NCBI GenBank assembly: GCA_020621965.1
Contig: JAHRYV010000003.1
Coordinates: 62,001-126,000 of the forward strand
DNA length: 64,000 nt
Origin: Curvibacter sp.
GTDB lineage: Bacteria > Pseudomonadota > Gammaproteobacteria > Burkholderiales > Burkholderiaceae_C
Direction of reading: 5' to 3'
Shown here: positions 20,961 through 27,899 of the stretch, one piece after another
Numbering within the stretch: the stretch's first letter is position 1
Layout: every line of letters starts with the position of its first letter
The notes under the pieces: model-generated
What the model saw: the letters and a program-made list of their open reading frames with translations, nothing else
The model's database searches: none
Told to the model about the DNA's origin: nothing
Position numbers and translations under genes: made by a program

Positions 20961-22391
20961 ATGAGCATTCAATCGCTTTACAACGAATTGGAGGCAACGC
21001 GGGTCTCCTGGTCTTCTCTGAATGATTTGTTGGTTCAGGGGAAGTATGACTTCAGCCGGCAGCGTCCGCTACTAGAACAACAATCAATGGACGTATTCCG
21101 GCGGCGCGTCGATCTGGTCCTGGAATCGATGTTTGCGTTGCGCCCGAAAGATGATGCTGACATTGGCTATCTGGTCATTGGCGCGCGATCGGCCGAATTA
21201 CGTGGGCATGTGCAGAACTTTCTACGCCATGCTGAATCGACGCTGAGCCAGATCCGATCCCAGTGGCGCGAGGGGGCTTCCATCAAAGATGGGAATGACA
21301 GCTTCCTTTGGCAGTTGTTCGATGGGACGAGTAACTATGCCAACGTGGATGTCACTGGAAATTTCCAGCAAATGCATCCGTCTCTCAATTTTCTCGTCGG
21401 TGCCGTCGGTTCGATGCTGGCGCTATGCAGTGCGTCCTCGGTCGGCGATTTGTCGGTGCGGGCCGAGGCTCTTGGCTCGGCTGTTCGTGACGCTGAGGCG
21501 TTTCGCCGTCAAGCCGAGAAGATGGCAAAGAGTGCTGATTCCAGTGCCTCGCGGGCGAGTGAGCAAGAGAAAACGGTACAAGGAATCCTGACCCAGGCGG
21601 AAACGGCGCTTTCAAAGCTCAGGGAGCTCCAGACCCAGGCGAATACTGACTTGGGTGCTGTGACGAACTTGGTTGAACAGATCAAGACTGTCGGTGCCAA
21701 TTCGGAGAAGCTCGACGCGCTCGTGTCTTCCTACATGAGCAAATTCGAGGCTTTTCAGAAAGAGTTGGATGCGCGAAATCAGGAATTCCAGAAGTTTCAA
21801 ACTGATTCGCAGAGGGCGCAAGCTGAGAATCAGGCGCGCGAAAAGGAAATTGACCGTCTGACTGCACATGCCGATGCCATGATTAGCGGCGCTACGACAG
21901 CAGGCCTCGCAAACAGCCTCGAAATGACCCGAAAGCGTTATGAAGAGCGCATGAATTCTGCACGTCGCGGTTTTCAGTTGTCTGTGGCCTTCCTGGTGGT
22001 TTCCGCTGTTCCGCTTGCTGCACATCTGCTGCCGGGGATCTTCGGCGATTGGTTCCCGAAGGTTGCCGAGGCCAATCACACGAGTTGGTATGGAGTCCTT
22101 GGCAAGGTGCTGCTCATGGTTCCCGCCACATGGTTGACTGGCTTCTATACAAAGTCATTTGCAGACTTCTTTCACTTGGAGCGTGAGTACGCGCACAAGG
22201 CTGCATTGGCAATGTCTGTGGATGGCTTCAAGCGACAAGCTCCGAAATACGAAGAGGAGATCACGGCAGAGGTTTTCCTGGAGATCAGAAATAACCCCGC
22301 GAAGGGAGCGAAGGTTGAACCTGCTAGCCACCCGCTGTACGACGTGCTGTCCAAGGCAGTGGACAAAGTGCTTAAGAAGGACAAGGAATGA
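20961..22391 (+). CDS. Coiled-coil protein with two C-terminal membrane segments, in the restriction island
   Basis: Protein of 476 residues, function not recognised. Start ATG at 20961 is chosen over 20955 because AGGGAGAG sits at proper spacing. Residues ~1-170 form a helical domain, ~170-330 are long coiled coil ('SASRASEQEKTVQGILTQAE', 'FQKFQTDSQRAQAENQAREK'). Two hydrophobic stretches follow at ~340-365 ('LSVAFLVVSAVPLAAHLLPG') and ~380-400 ('VLGKVLLMVPATWLTGFY'), then a charged tail ending in Lys. It is AT-richer than flanking chromosome. Its stop overlaps the next start (ATGA). A membrane-anchored sensor or effector of the island is plausible inference. Confidence 0.75.
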   Translation: MSIQSLYNELEATRVSWSSLNDLLVQGKYDFSRQRPLLEQQSMDVFRRRVDLVLESMFALRPKDDADIGYLVIGARSAELRGHVQNFLRHAESTLSQIRSQWREGASIKDGNDSFLWQLFDGTSNYANVDVTGNFQQMHPSLNFLVGAVGSMLALCSASSVGDLSVRAEALGSAVRDAEAFRRQAEKMAKSADSSASRASEQEKTVQGILTQAETALSKLRELQTQANTDLGAVTNLVEQIKTVGANSEKLDALVSSYMSKFEAFQKELDARNQEFQKFQTDSQRAQAENQAREKEIDRLTAHADAMISGATTAGLANSLEMTRKRYEERMNSARRGFQLSVAFLVVSAVPLAAHLLPGIFGDWFPKVAEANHTSWYGVLGKVLLMVPATWLTGFYTKSFADFFHLEREYAHKAALAMSVDGFKRQAPKYEEEITAEVFLEIRNNPAKGAKVEPASHPLYDVLSKAVDKVLKKDKE

Positions 22392-23251
22392 GCAACCCAT
22401 TCTCTCTCCGCATCTTTGTTGCTGACGGCGACCCGGATGGCCTGCGCCTCGTCGAGCGATCCAATTGGGTCGGCAAGGCGCTGATGTTTCCGCGCGCCTT
22501 GCTGCCGCAGGTGAAGCAACGGCCAGAGCTAAGCCAAACCGGCGTGTACTTGCTGTTGGGGCCGCGTGAAGACGGAGAGGGCGACATGCTTTATGTGGGT
22601 GAGGGCGACCCCATTCGCCCGCGGCTGGAGAGTCATTACGCGCAGAAGGATTTCTGGACCCGCGCGGTCTGCTTTGTCGCCACCCCGGGGCAGCTGAACA
22701 AGGCGCATGTGCAGTTTTTGGAGGCCAGCCTGATTCGCCTGGCTAAAGCCGCCAAGCGGCTGCCGCTGGATAACGCCAACCAGCCGATGGAGCCGAGCTT
22801 GAGCGAGGCGGACCGGGCCGATATGCAGGTGTTCCTGGACAACATGCTGGGCATGCTGCCGGTGTTGGGTGTGCATGCGTTTGAGCAGGCAACGAGGGCG
22901 CAGGCGCCCTTGGCACCGGTGCTGACGTGCAAGGGCAAGGGGGTGGCGGCCACGGGCTATGAGGCCAGTCAGGGCTTTGTGGTCAAGGCCGGTTCGCAGG
23001 CGGTGGCAGAGACGGTGCCGTCCATGCAGCAGTATGTGCGCGGCATGTACGACCTGCGGCAGGAGCTGATTGCCAACGGCGTCTTGGCGCTGGACGGCTC
23101 GGGCTACCGATTCACGCAGGACTACTCTTTCAGCTCCCCCAGCACCGCGGCGGCGGTGATTCTGGGGCGCAGCGCCAACGGCCGCATCGAGTGGAAAGAC
23201 GCCAAAGGGCGGACGTTGAAGGAGCTGCAGGAGGCGGAGGCGGGCGCTTGA
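22388..23251 (+). CDS. GIY-YIG nuclease family protein with DUF4357-type C terminus
   Basis: Protein of 287 residues. GIY-YIG domain at ~50-130: 'TGVYLLLGPREDGEGDMLYVGEGD' gives GVY and YVG, followed by Arg ('IRPRLESH') and a conserved Glu ('HVQFLEASLIRLA'), the normal nuclease set. The C terminus 'DYSFSSPSTAAAVILGRSANGRIEWKD' is the DUF4357 pattern found on GIY-YIG proteins and restriction-associated proteins. ATGA overlap with the upstream membrane protein implies joint expression. Likely a DNA-acting accessory of the island; target unknown. Confidence 0.8.
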   Translation: MSNPFSLRIFVADGDPDGLRLVERSNWVGKALMFPRALLPQVKQRPELSQTGVYLLLGPREDGEGDMLYVGEGDPIRPRLESHYAQKDFWTRAVCFVATPGQLNKAHVQFLEASLIRLAKAAKRLPLDNANQPMEPSLSEADRADMQVFLDNMLGMLPVLGVHAFEQATRAQAPLAPVLTCKGKGVAATGYEASQGFVVKAGSQAVAETVPSMQQYVRGMYDLRQELIANGVLALDGSGYRFTQDYSFSSPSTAAAVILGRSANGRIEWKDAKGRTLKELQEAEAGA

Positions 23252-23364
23252 GTCAGGGCGTAGAACCGGCTGACGGCCGGCGTGAGCCGTAGCCTGTGCT
23301 GGCTCCAGACCCGAGAGCGCATCGCTTCGAGAGCGGTCCGAACCATCCCCTGTTCGAATGAGTA

Positions 23365-23403
23365 CTCCAATTCACTCTCTTTCGCTCCAATTCACTCTCT
23401 TTC
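23365..23403. repeat. Tandem direct repeat, two 19-base copies
   Basis: CTCCAATTCACTCTCTTTC occurs at 23365-23383 and again, unchanged, at 23385-23403, separated by one G. It lies about 70 bases upstream of the first operator array. It may be a duplication scar or a regulatory repeat. Confidence 0.85.
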
Positions 23404-23475
23404 ATGCGGCACGTCCTTGATGGCACTCCGAGAGAGGGGCGATTGGGGGCCTTTGGCTGGGCTGCGCCAGTGATC

Positions 23476-23530
23476 TTGTCCAATGCGCCGCCTTGTTCAA
23501 TTTTTGTGAACAAGGTCTATGCGTGAACAA
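23476..23530. promoter_or_regulatory. Four-half-site symmetric operator, upstream copy
   Basis: Half-sites: TTGTCCA 23476-23482, TTGTTCA 23493-23499, TGAACAA 23507-23513, TGAACAA 23524-23530. Same-strand neighbours are 17 bases apart start to start; the inner inverted pair is separated by seven bases. Both the inner and outer pairs are centred on base 23503. This is the architecture expected for two cooperating dimers of a winged-helix repressor such as an AbiEi antitoxin. Confidence 0.75.
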
Positions 23531-23564
23531 GGCAGCCCGTGGGGCTGCGGCCAGCCGGCCTTGT

Positions 23565-23619
23565 TTGTCCAATATTGACTCTTGTCCACTAATCTTGGAC
23601 AATTCAAATTAATGGACAA
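23565..23619. promoter_or_regulatory. Four-half-site symmetric operator overlapping the antitoxin start codon
   Basis: Half-sites: TTGTCCA 23565-23571, TTGTCCA 23582-23588, TGGACAA 23596-23602, TGGACAA 23613-23619. Spacing is the same as the upstream copy (17 / 7 / 17 geometry), and both pairs are centred on 23592, which is 89 bases from the other centre. The last half-site contains the TG of the antitoxin ATG (23612). Binding here would cover the promoter and the translation start, giving tight self-repression. Confidence 0.8.
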
Positions 23620-24670
23620 AAAGACTGCCATTCCCGAAGCCGAACTCCTGCCCGCCGCGCTGGCCGCCGCGCGCGGCCTGGGGCTGGACGCCGATCTGGC
23701 CCCGGCCGGGCGTGGCATGGCCGGGGCGGATGGGGTGGTGCGTCTGGGCCATGGTGGTAAGACCCAGCGCTATGTGGCGGAGGTGAAGCGGCAACTGCGG
23801 CCGGCCACGCTGGGGGCGGCGCTGCATCAGCTGGACCGGCAGGCTGAGGCGCACAAACTGCCGGGCCTGCTGGTGGCGGACTACATCGCGCCGGACCTGG
23901 CCGAAACCCTGCATGCGCAGGGCCGCGCTTTCCTGGACACGGCGGGCAATGCCTATCTGCAGCAGCCGGGTGTGCTGCTGTGGGTGACGGGCCGCAAGCC
24001 CGTGCGCAAGGCGGCAGCGCTGCAGCTGGGCCGGGCCTTCCAGCCTACGGGCCTGCAGGTGCTGTTTGCGCTGCTGTGCCACCCGGAGTGGGTGAACCTG
24101 CCGTACCGTGAACTGGCAGCCCGCGCCGGGGTGGCGCACGGCACGGTGGGCTGGGCCATGGGCGACTTGATAGAGCAGGGCTTTGTGACGGAACTCAAGG
24201 GCAAGCGCGGCACGCGCCGCCTGTATCAGGGTGAGCGCCTGCTGGCGCTGTGGACGGACGCCTATGCCCGCCAGCTGCGCCCGCGCACGCTGCTGGGCCG
24301 CTACCACGTGCCCACGCTGGACGGCTGGCCGGACTGGCCGCTGGACAAACACGCGGCCCAGTGGGGCGGCGAGCCGGCCGCGGCGCTGCTGACGCGCTAC
24401 CTGAAGCCGGGCGAACTGACGCTGTATGCGGACAAGCTGCCCGGCCTGCTGGCGGCCAAATACAAGTTCACAAAGGAGCCCGCGCCGGGGCGCACGGCGG
24501 TAGTGGAGGTGCGCCGGCGCTTTTGGCATTTTCCCGAAGACGGTGCCGAGCCTTGCGTGCCGCCGGTGCTGGTCTATGCCGATCTGCTGGCCACCGGCGA
24601 CGCCCGGTGCATAGAGACAGCCAAGCGCCTGTATGACGAGCATGTGGTACGACTTGTCCGCCAAGCCTGA
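23612..24670 (+). CDS. Type IV toxin-antitoxin AbiEi-family antitoxin (winged-helix repressor)
   Basis: Protein of 352 residues. A winged helix is visible at ~140-200 ('LQVLFALLCHPEWVNLPYRELAARAG', then 'GTVGWAMGDLIEQGF'). The C-terminal antitoxin domain has 'GRYHVPTLDGWPDWP' and 'VLVYADLLATGDARCIETAKRLYDEHV', typical of AbiEi relatives next to AbiEii-like nucleotidyltransferases. The N-terminal ~100 residues contain Asp40 ('GADGVVRL') and 'EVK' 57-59, a pattern like a restriction-endonuclease fold. Start ATG at 23612 has no clear ribosome site and lies in an operator half-site. It overlaps the toxin gene by 38 bases. AbiEi proteins are known to repress their own operon through upstream inverted repeats, matching what is seen. 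Confidence 0.8.
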   Translation: MDKKTAIPEAELLPAALAAARGLGLDADLAPAGRGMAGADGVVRLGHGGKTQRYVAEVKRQLRPATLGAALHQLDRQAEAHKLPGLLVADYIAPDLAETLHAQGRAFLDTAGNAYLQQPGVLLWVTGRKPVRKAAALQLGRAFQPTGLQVLFALLCHPEWVNLPYRELAARAGVAHGTVGWAMGDLIEQGFVTELKGKRGTRRLYQGERLLALWTDAYARQLRPRTLLGRYHVPTLDGWPDWPLDKHAAQWGGEPAAALLTRYLKPGELTLYADKLPGLLAAKYKFTKEPAPGRTAVVEVRRRFWHFPEDGAEPCVPPVLVYADLLATGDARCIETAKRLYDEHVVRLVRQA

Positions 24671-25493
24671 GCTGCAGCCGCTGGCTGAAGTGGTGCGCCC
24701 CTTGCAGGAAGAGGCTGCCAGGTTGGACGCGCAGGTTTTTCTGATGGGGGCCGCAGCGCGCGATGTGCTGCTGTTGCATGTGTATGGCATCGACACCAAG
24801 CGCCTGACCGAAGACATGGACTTTGGCGTGATGGTGCGCGACTGGACGACCTTTGACGCCTTGCGCCAGGCCTTGCTGGCCGGCGGCGCGTTTGAAGCCC
24901 GGCACAAGGACGCCACGCACAAGCTCTGGCACCGGTCCGGCCGGCCGCTGGACATCGTTCCGTTTGGCGGCGTGGAGCGGCCAGACCGCACGCTGGCCTG
25001 GCCGCCCGAAGAGCAGACCGTGTTCGACTGCTTTGGCATGCGTGAGGCCATGGCCTCTGGCCACGAGGTGCGCTTGCCCGGTGGCGCCAGCATCCGGGTG
25101 GCCAGCGTGCCGGCCCTGGCGCTGCTGAAGGTCACGGCCTGGCAGGACCGCAAGCTGACCCATCCCGGGCGCGATGCGGGCGACTTGATGCTCTACCTGG
25201 GCCACTATCTGGACTGCGACATGTACGACCATGCGGCCCGCTACTACCCGGGTGTGTTCGACGCGCCGGATTTCGAGCATGAAGTGGCAGGTGCCAGAAT
25301 CCTGGGCCGCGATCTGCGGCAGCTGCTGGACGAGGCCGCCACAGCGCGTGTGCTGGCCATCCTGCAGCCCGAAGCGGATGAACAGGGCCAGCGTCTGCTG
25401 GCTCAGCAATCCAGGCTGCAGACGGGCCTGGCGGTGAGAATGATTGCCGGCCTGTGCGAAGGCCTGCAACAAGCGAAAAGACCGACTGAATGA
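24633..25493 (+). CDS. AbiEii-type nucleotidyltransferase toxin
   Basis: Protein of 286 residues with a nucleotidyltransferase core: 'FLMGAAARDVLLLH' (residues ~37-50, in the place of the G-S/G motif) and 'TEDMDFGVMV' with the Asp pair 61/63. 'RPLDIVPFGGVE' supplies a third acidic position. AbiEii-family toxins transfer nucleotides to RNA (tRNA in studied cases) and are restrained by AbiEi. ATG at 24633 overlaps the antitoxin end; an alternative ATG is at 24642. The stop overlaps the hsdM start (25490-25493), so toxin and methyltransferase are coupled. The exact target is not readable. Confidence 0.78.
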   Translation: MTSMWYDLSAKPELQPLAEVVRPLQEEAARLDAQVFLMGAAARDVLLLHVYGIDTKRLTEDMDFGVMVRDWTTFDALRQALLAGGAFEARHKDATHKLWHRSGRPLDIVPFGGVERPDRTLAWPPEEQTVFDCFGMREAMASGHEVRLPGGASIRVASVPALALLKVTAWQDRKLTHPGRDAGDLMLYLGHYLDCDMYDHAARYYPGVFDAPDFEHEVAGARILGRDLRQLLDEAATARVLAILQPEADEQGQRLLAQQSRLQTGLAVRMIAGLCEGLQQAKRPTE

Positions 25494-26986
25494 ACACTTC
25501 CACCCTCGTCCAGAAACTCTGGAACTACTGCAATGTGCTGCGCGACGACGGCATGAGTTATGGCGACTACGTGGAGCAGCTGACCTATCTGCTGTTCCTC
25601 AAGATGGCTGACGAGCGCGCGCAGCCGCCGTACAACCAGGCCAGCATCGTGCCCGGGGCCTATTCCTGGCCCTCGCTGCTGGCCAAGGACGGCGACGCGC
25701 TGTTTGACCACTATCGCCACGTGCTGGAAGCGCTGGGCCAGCAGAAGGGCACGCTGGGCCTGATCTTCGGCAAGGCGCAGAACAAGTTCCAGGACCCGGC
25801 CAAGCTGCGCCGCGTGATCGTGGACCTGATCGACGCCGAGACCTGGACCATCCTGGGCGCCGACGTGAAGGGCGACGCCTACGAGGGCCTACTGGAGAAG
25901 AACGCGCAGGACACCAAGAGCGGCGCCGGCCAGTACTTCACGCCGCGTGCGCTGATCCAGGCCATGGTGGACTGCATCGCGCCGCAGCCGGGCGAGCGCA
26001 TTGCCGACCCGGCCTGCGGCACGGGCGGCTTCCTGTTCGCGGCCCACAACTACATGGTGGCGCACAACAAGAACCTTACGCGCGACCAGCTCAAGCATCT
26101 GAAGGAAAAGGCCTTCACCGGCTACGAGCTGGTGCATGCCACGGCGCGCGTGTGCGCCATGAATCTGCTGCTGCACGGCATCGGCTCCGAAAAGTCGGTG
26201 CCGGTGGTGGTGGGTGATGCGCTGGGGGCGGACCCTGGAGAGAAGTATGAGGTGGTGCTGGCCAACCCGCCCTTCGGCAAGAAGAGCAGCACGGTGATCG
26301 TGGGCGAAGACGGCCGCACCAGCACCGAGAAGGACACCATCGAGCGCGACGATTTCTGGGCCACCACCAGCAACAAGCAGCTCAACTTTGTGCAACACAT
26401 CAAGACGCTGCTGGCCACCCACGGCCGCGCGGCGGTGGTGCTGCCGGACAACGTGCTGTTCGAGGGCGGGGCGGGCGAGACCATCCGCCGCAAGCTGCTG
26501 CACGAGTGTGACCTGCATACGCTGCTGCGCCTGCCCACGGGCCTGTTCTATGCCCAGGGCGTGAAGGCCAATGTGCTGTTCTTCGACAAGAAGCCGGCCA
26601 GCGAAACGCCGTGGACCAGGCAGCTCTGGATCTACGACCTGCGCACCAACAAGCACTACACGCTCAAGACCAATCCGCTGCAGCGCGCCGATCTGGACGA
26701 GTTCGTCAGCCTCTACCACGTGGGCCAACGCCAGAAGCGCAAGCCCACCTGGAGCACCGAGAACCCCGAAGGGCGCTGGCGCTCCTACAGCTACGACGAG
26801 CTGGTGGCGCGGGACAAGGCCAGCCTGGACATCTTCTGGCTCAAGGACGAGTCCCTCGCCGACAGCGACAACCTGCCGCCGCCTGAGGTGATTGCCCAGG
26901 AGATTGTCGAAGACCTGCAGGCGGCGCTGGAACAGTTCAAGCTGATCGCGGGTGATCTGGCCGGTGATGTGGAGGAGGCCGCCTAG
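25490..26986 (+). CDS. hsdM: Type I restriction-modification DNA adenine methyltransferase HsdM
   Basis: Modification subunit, 498 residues. N-terminal HsdM helical domain ('MNTSTLVQKLWNYCNVLRDD', 'YVEQLTYLLFLKMADE'), then 'SGAGQYFTPRALIQAMVD', SAM motif I 'ADPACGTGGFLF' (~172) and catalytic 'NPPFG' (~258) for N6-adenine. It would methylate sites chosen by HsdS and protect the host from HsdR. Unusually it is last in the island, 4.5 kb after hsdS and coupled to the toxin gene. No gene with a second hsdM was seen. Confidence 0.95.
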   Translation: MNTSTLVQKLWNYCNVLRDDGMSYGDYVEQLTYLLFLKMADERAQPPYNQASIVPGAYSWPSLLAKDGDALFDHYRHVLEALGQQKGTLGLIFGKAQNKFQDPAKLRRVIVDLIDAETWTILGADVKGDAYEGLLEKNAQDTKSGAGQYFTPRALIQAMVDCIAPQPGERIADPACGTGGFLFAAHNYMVAHNKNLTRDQLKHLKEKAFTGYELVHATARVCAMNLLLHGIGSEKSVPVVVGDALGADPGEKYEVVLANPPFGKKSSTVIVGEDGRTSTEKDTIERDDFWATTSNKQLNFVQHIKTLLATHGRAAVVLPDNVLFEGGAGETIRRKLLHECDLHTLLRLPTGLFYAQGVKANVLFFDKKPASETPWTRQLWIYDLRTNKHYTLKTNPLQRADLDEFVSLYHVGQRQKRKPTWSTENPEGRWRSYSYDELVARDKASLDIFWLKDESLADSDNLPPPEVIAQEIVEDLQAALEQFKLIAGDLAGDVEEAA

Positions 26987-27077
26987 CAACGCCCCGGGCG
27001 CTGGGACCATCCCCTCGCCCATGCTTCAGCTTGACCGCTGAAACAAAACGAAATAAACCGCGACCTCCCTGCAACCT

Positions 27078-27097
27078 GCCGGCGCGCAAGCGCCGGC
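27078..27097. repeat. Perfect 8-bp hairpin with GCAA tetraloop
   Basis: GCCGGCGC and GCGCCGGC enclose GCAA between hsdM and the Spy-like gene. There is no T-run, so it is not a standard terminator. It may be an mRNA-stabilising or pausing structure in the leader of the Spy-like gene, or mark the island's edge. Confidence 0.5.
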
Positions 27098-27141
27098 ACC
27101 ATGACGGTCATGTTCAACCACGCCCCGACTAGGAGCCCGTC

Positions 27142-27612
27142 ATGAAACCCTGGATCAAACGCAGCCTGATCGCACTCACCTCCGCCACCGTCGTGCTCGG
27201 TGGCCTCACCGCCTGCGGTTCGCGCGGGGACCATGCCCGCGGCTGGAGCGACGAACGCGTCACCGAGGCGCGCGGCAGGATGGTCGAGAAAATCAGCGAC
27301 AAGCTGGAGCTCAACGCCGGGCAGAAGGCCAAGCTGGAAGTGCTGGCCGACGAGATGGTGGCCTCGCGCAAGGCCATGCGCGGCGAGTCGGGCGACTTCC
27401 GCAACGATCTGCAGGCGCTGATCGCCGCTGACAAGTTCGACCGCACCAAGGCGCAGCAGATGCTCGACCAGAAGACCCAGGCCCTGCAGGGCTCCGGGCC
27501 GAAGGTCCTGGCCGCCTTTGGTGACTTCTACGACAGCCTGAACCCCGAGCAGCAGAAGCAGGTGCGCGAGAGGCTGGAGCGCCGCGGCCATGGCTGGTGG
27601 GGCCGTGGCTGA
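27142..27612 (+). CDS. Spy/CpxP-like periplasmic lipoprotein
   Basis: Protein of 156 residues. Leader 'MKPWIKRSLIALTSATVVLGGLTACGS' in part resembles a lipoprotein signal with lipobox LTAC (Cys ~25). The mature part is helical with 'ARGRMVEKISDKLELNAGQKAKL' and 'DSLNPEQQKQVRERL', two LTxxQ-like motifs of the Spy/CpxP/heavy-metal sensor group. It heads a four-gene unit with a response regulator and kinase, so it likely acts as an envelope-stress or metal-responsive chaperone feeding back on that system (inference). Confidence 0.8.
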   Translation: MKPWIKRSLIALTSATVVLGGLTACGSRGDHARGWSDERVTEARGRMVEKISDKLELNAGQKAKLEVLADEMVASRKAMRGESGDFRNDLQALIAADKFDRTKAQQMLDQKTQALQGSGPKVLAAFGDFYDSLNPEQQKQVRERLERRGHGWWGRG

Positions 27613-27895
27613 CGCCATCCACGCGATCGCCCGGCAGGGCCGCCCGCACACGGCGGCCTTGCTGGCCGACGCCGAGGACCCGCACGCCGAGCTGCTGGCC
27701 CTGTTCTGGGGACCGCGGTTCGACCGGGAGCACGCGCTGGCCCTGTGGGCGCGGTTCTCCCAGCGCCAGCCGGTGGAGGCCGTTCCCCTGCTGCCCGAGC
27801 TGCTGTCGGTGGGCGAGCGCTTCGACGCCCTGGCGCGGACCGAGAAGGACCGGCTGCGCCGCTTGATCGTCCGCCACCGGGCTCTGTCAGAATGA
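27590..27895 (+). CDS. Small hypothetical protein between Spy-like gene and two-component system
   Basis: Protein of 101 residues, overlapping the Spy-like gene by 23 bases and ending four bases before the response regulator start. Composition is Ala/Leu/Arg-rich and helical ('AIARQGRPHTAALLADAEDPHAELLALFW'). No signal peptide, membrane segment or family recognised. Tight packing and normal third-position GC favour a real gene. Confidence 0.55.
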   Translation: MAGGAVADAIHAIARQGRPHTAALLADAEDPHAELLALFWGPRFDREHALALWARFSQRQPVEAVPLLPELLSVGERFDALARTEKDRLRRLIVRHRALSE

Positions 27896-27899
27896 AACG

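Larger units (their letters stand above)
23252..23611. other. Intergenic control region of the antitoxin-hsdM part of the island
   Basis: A 360-base gap, the only one inside the island. It contains a tandem direct repeat (23365-23403), two symmetric operator arrays listed separately, and between them a compact hairpin with seven-base arms GCAGCCC / GGGCTGC (23532-23548). TTGACT at 23576-23581 could be a -35 element for the antitoxin gene. No open frame looks coding. The gap separates the hsdRS part from the antitoxin-toxin-hsdM part, so it is the natural place for a second promoter. Confidence 0.6.

Noticed and set aside
23330-23370. tRNA-like GTTCGAAT motif upstream of the operators
   Set aside because: No acceptor or anticodon stems can be formed around it; chance T-loop-like sequence.
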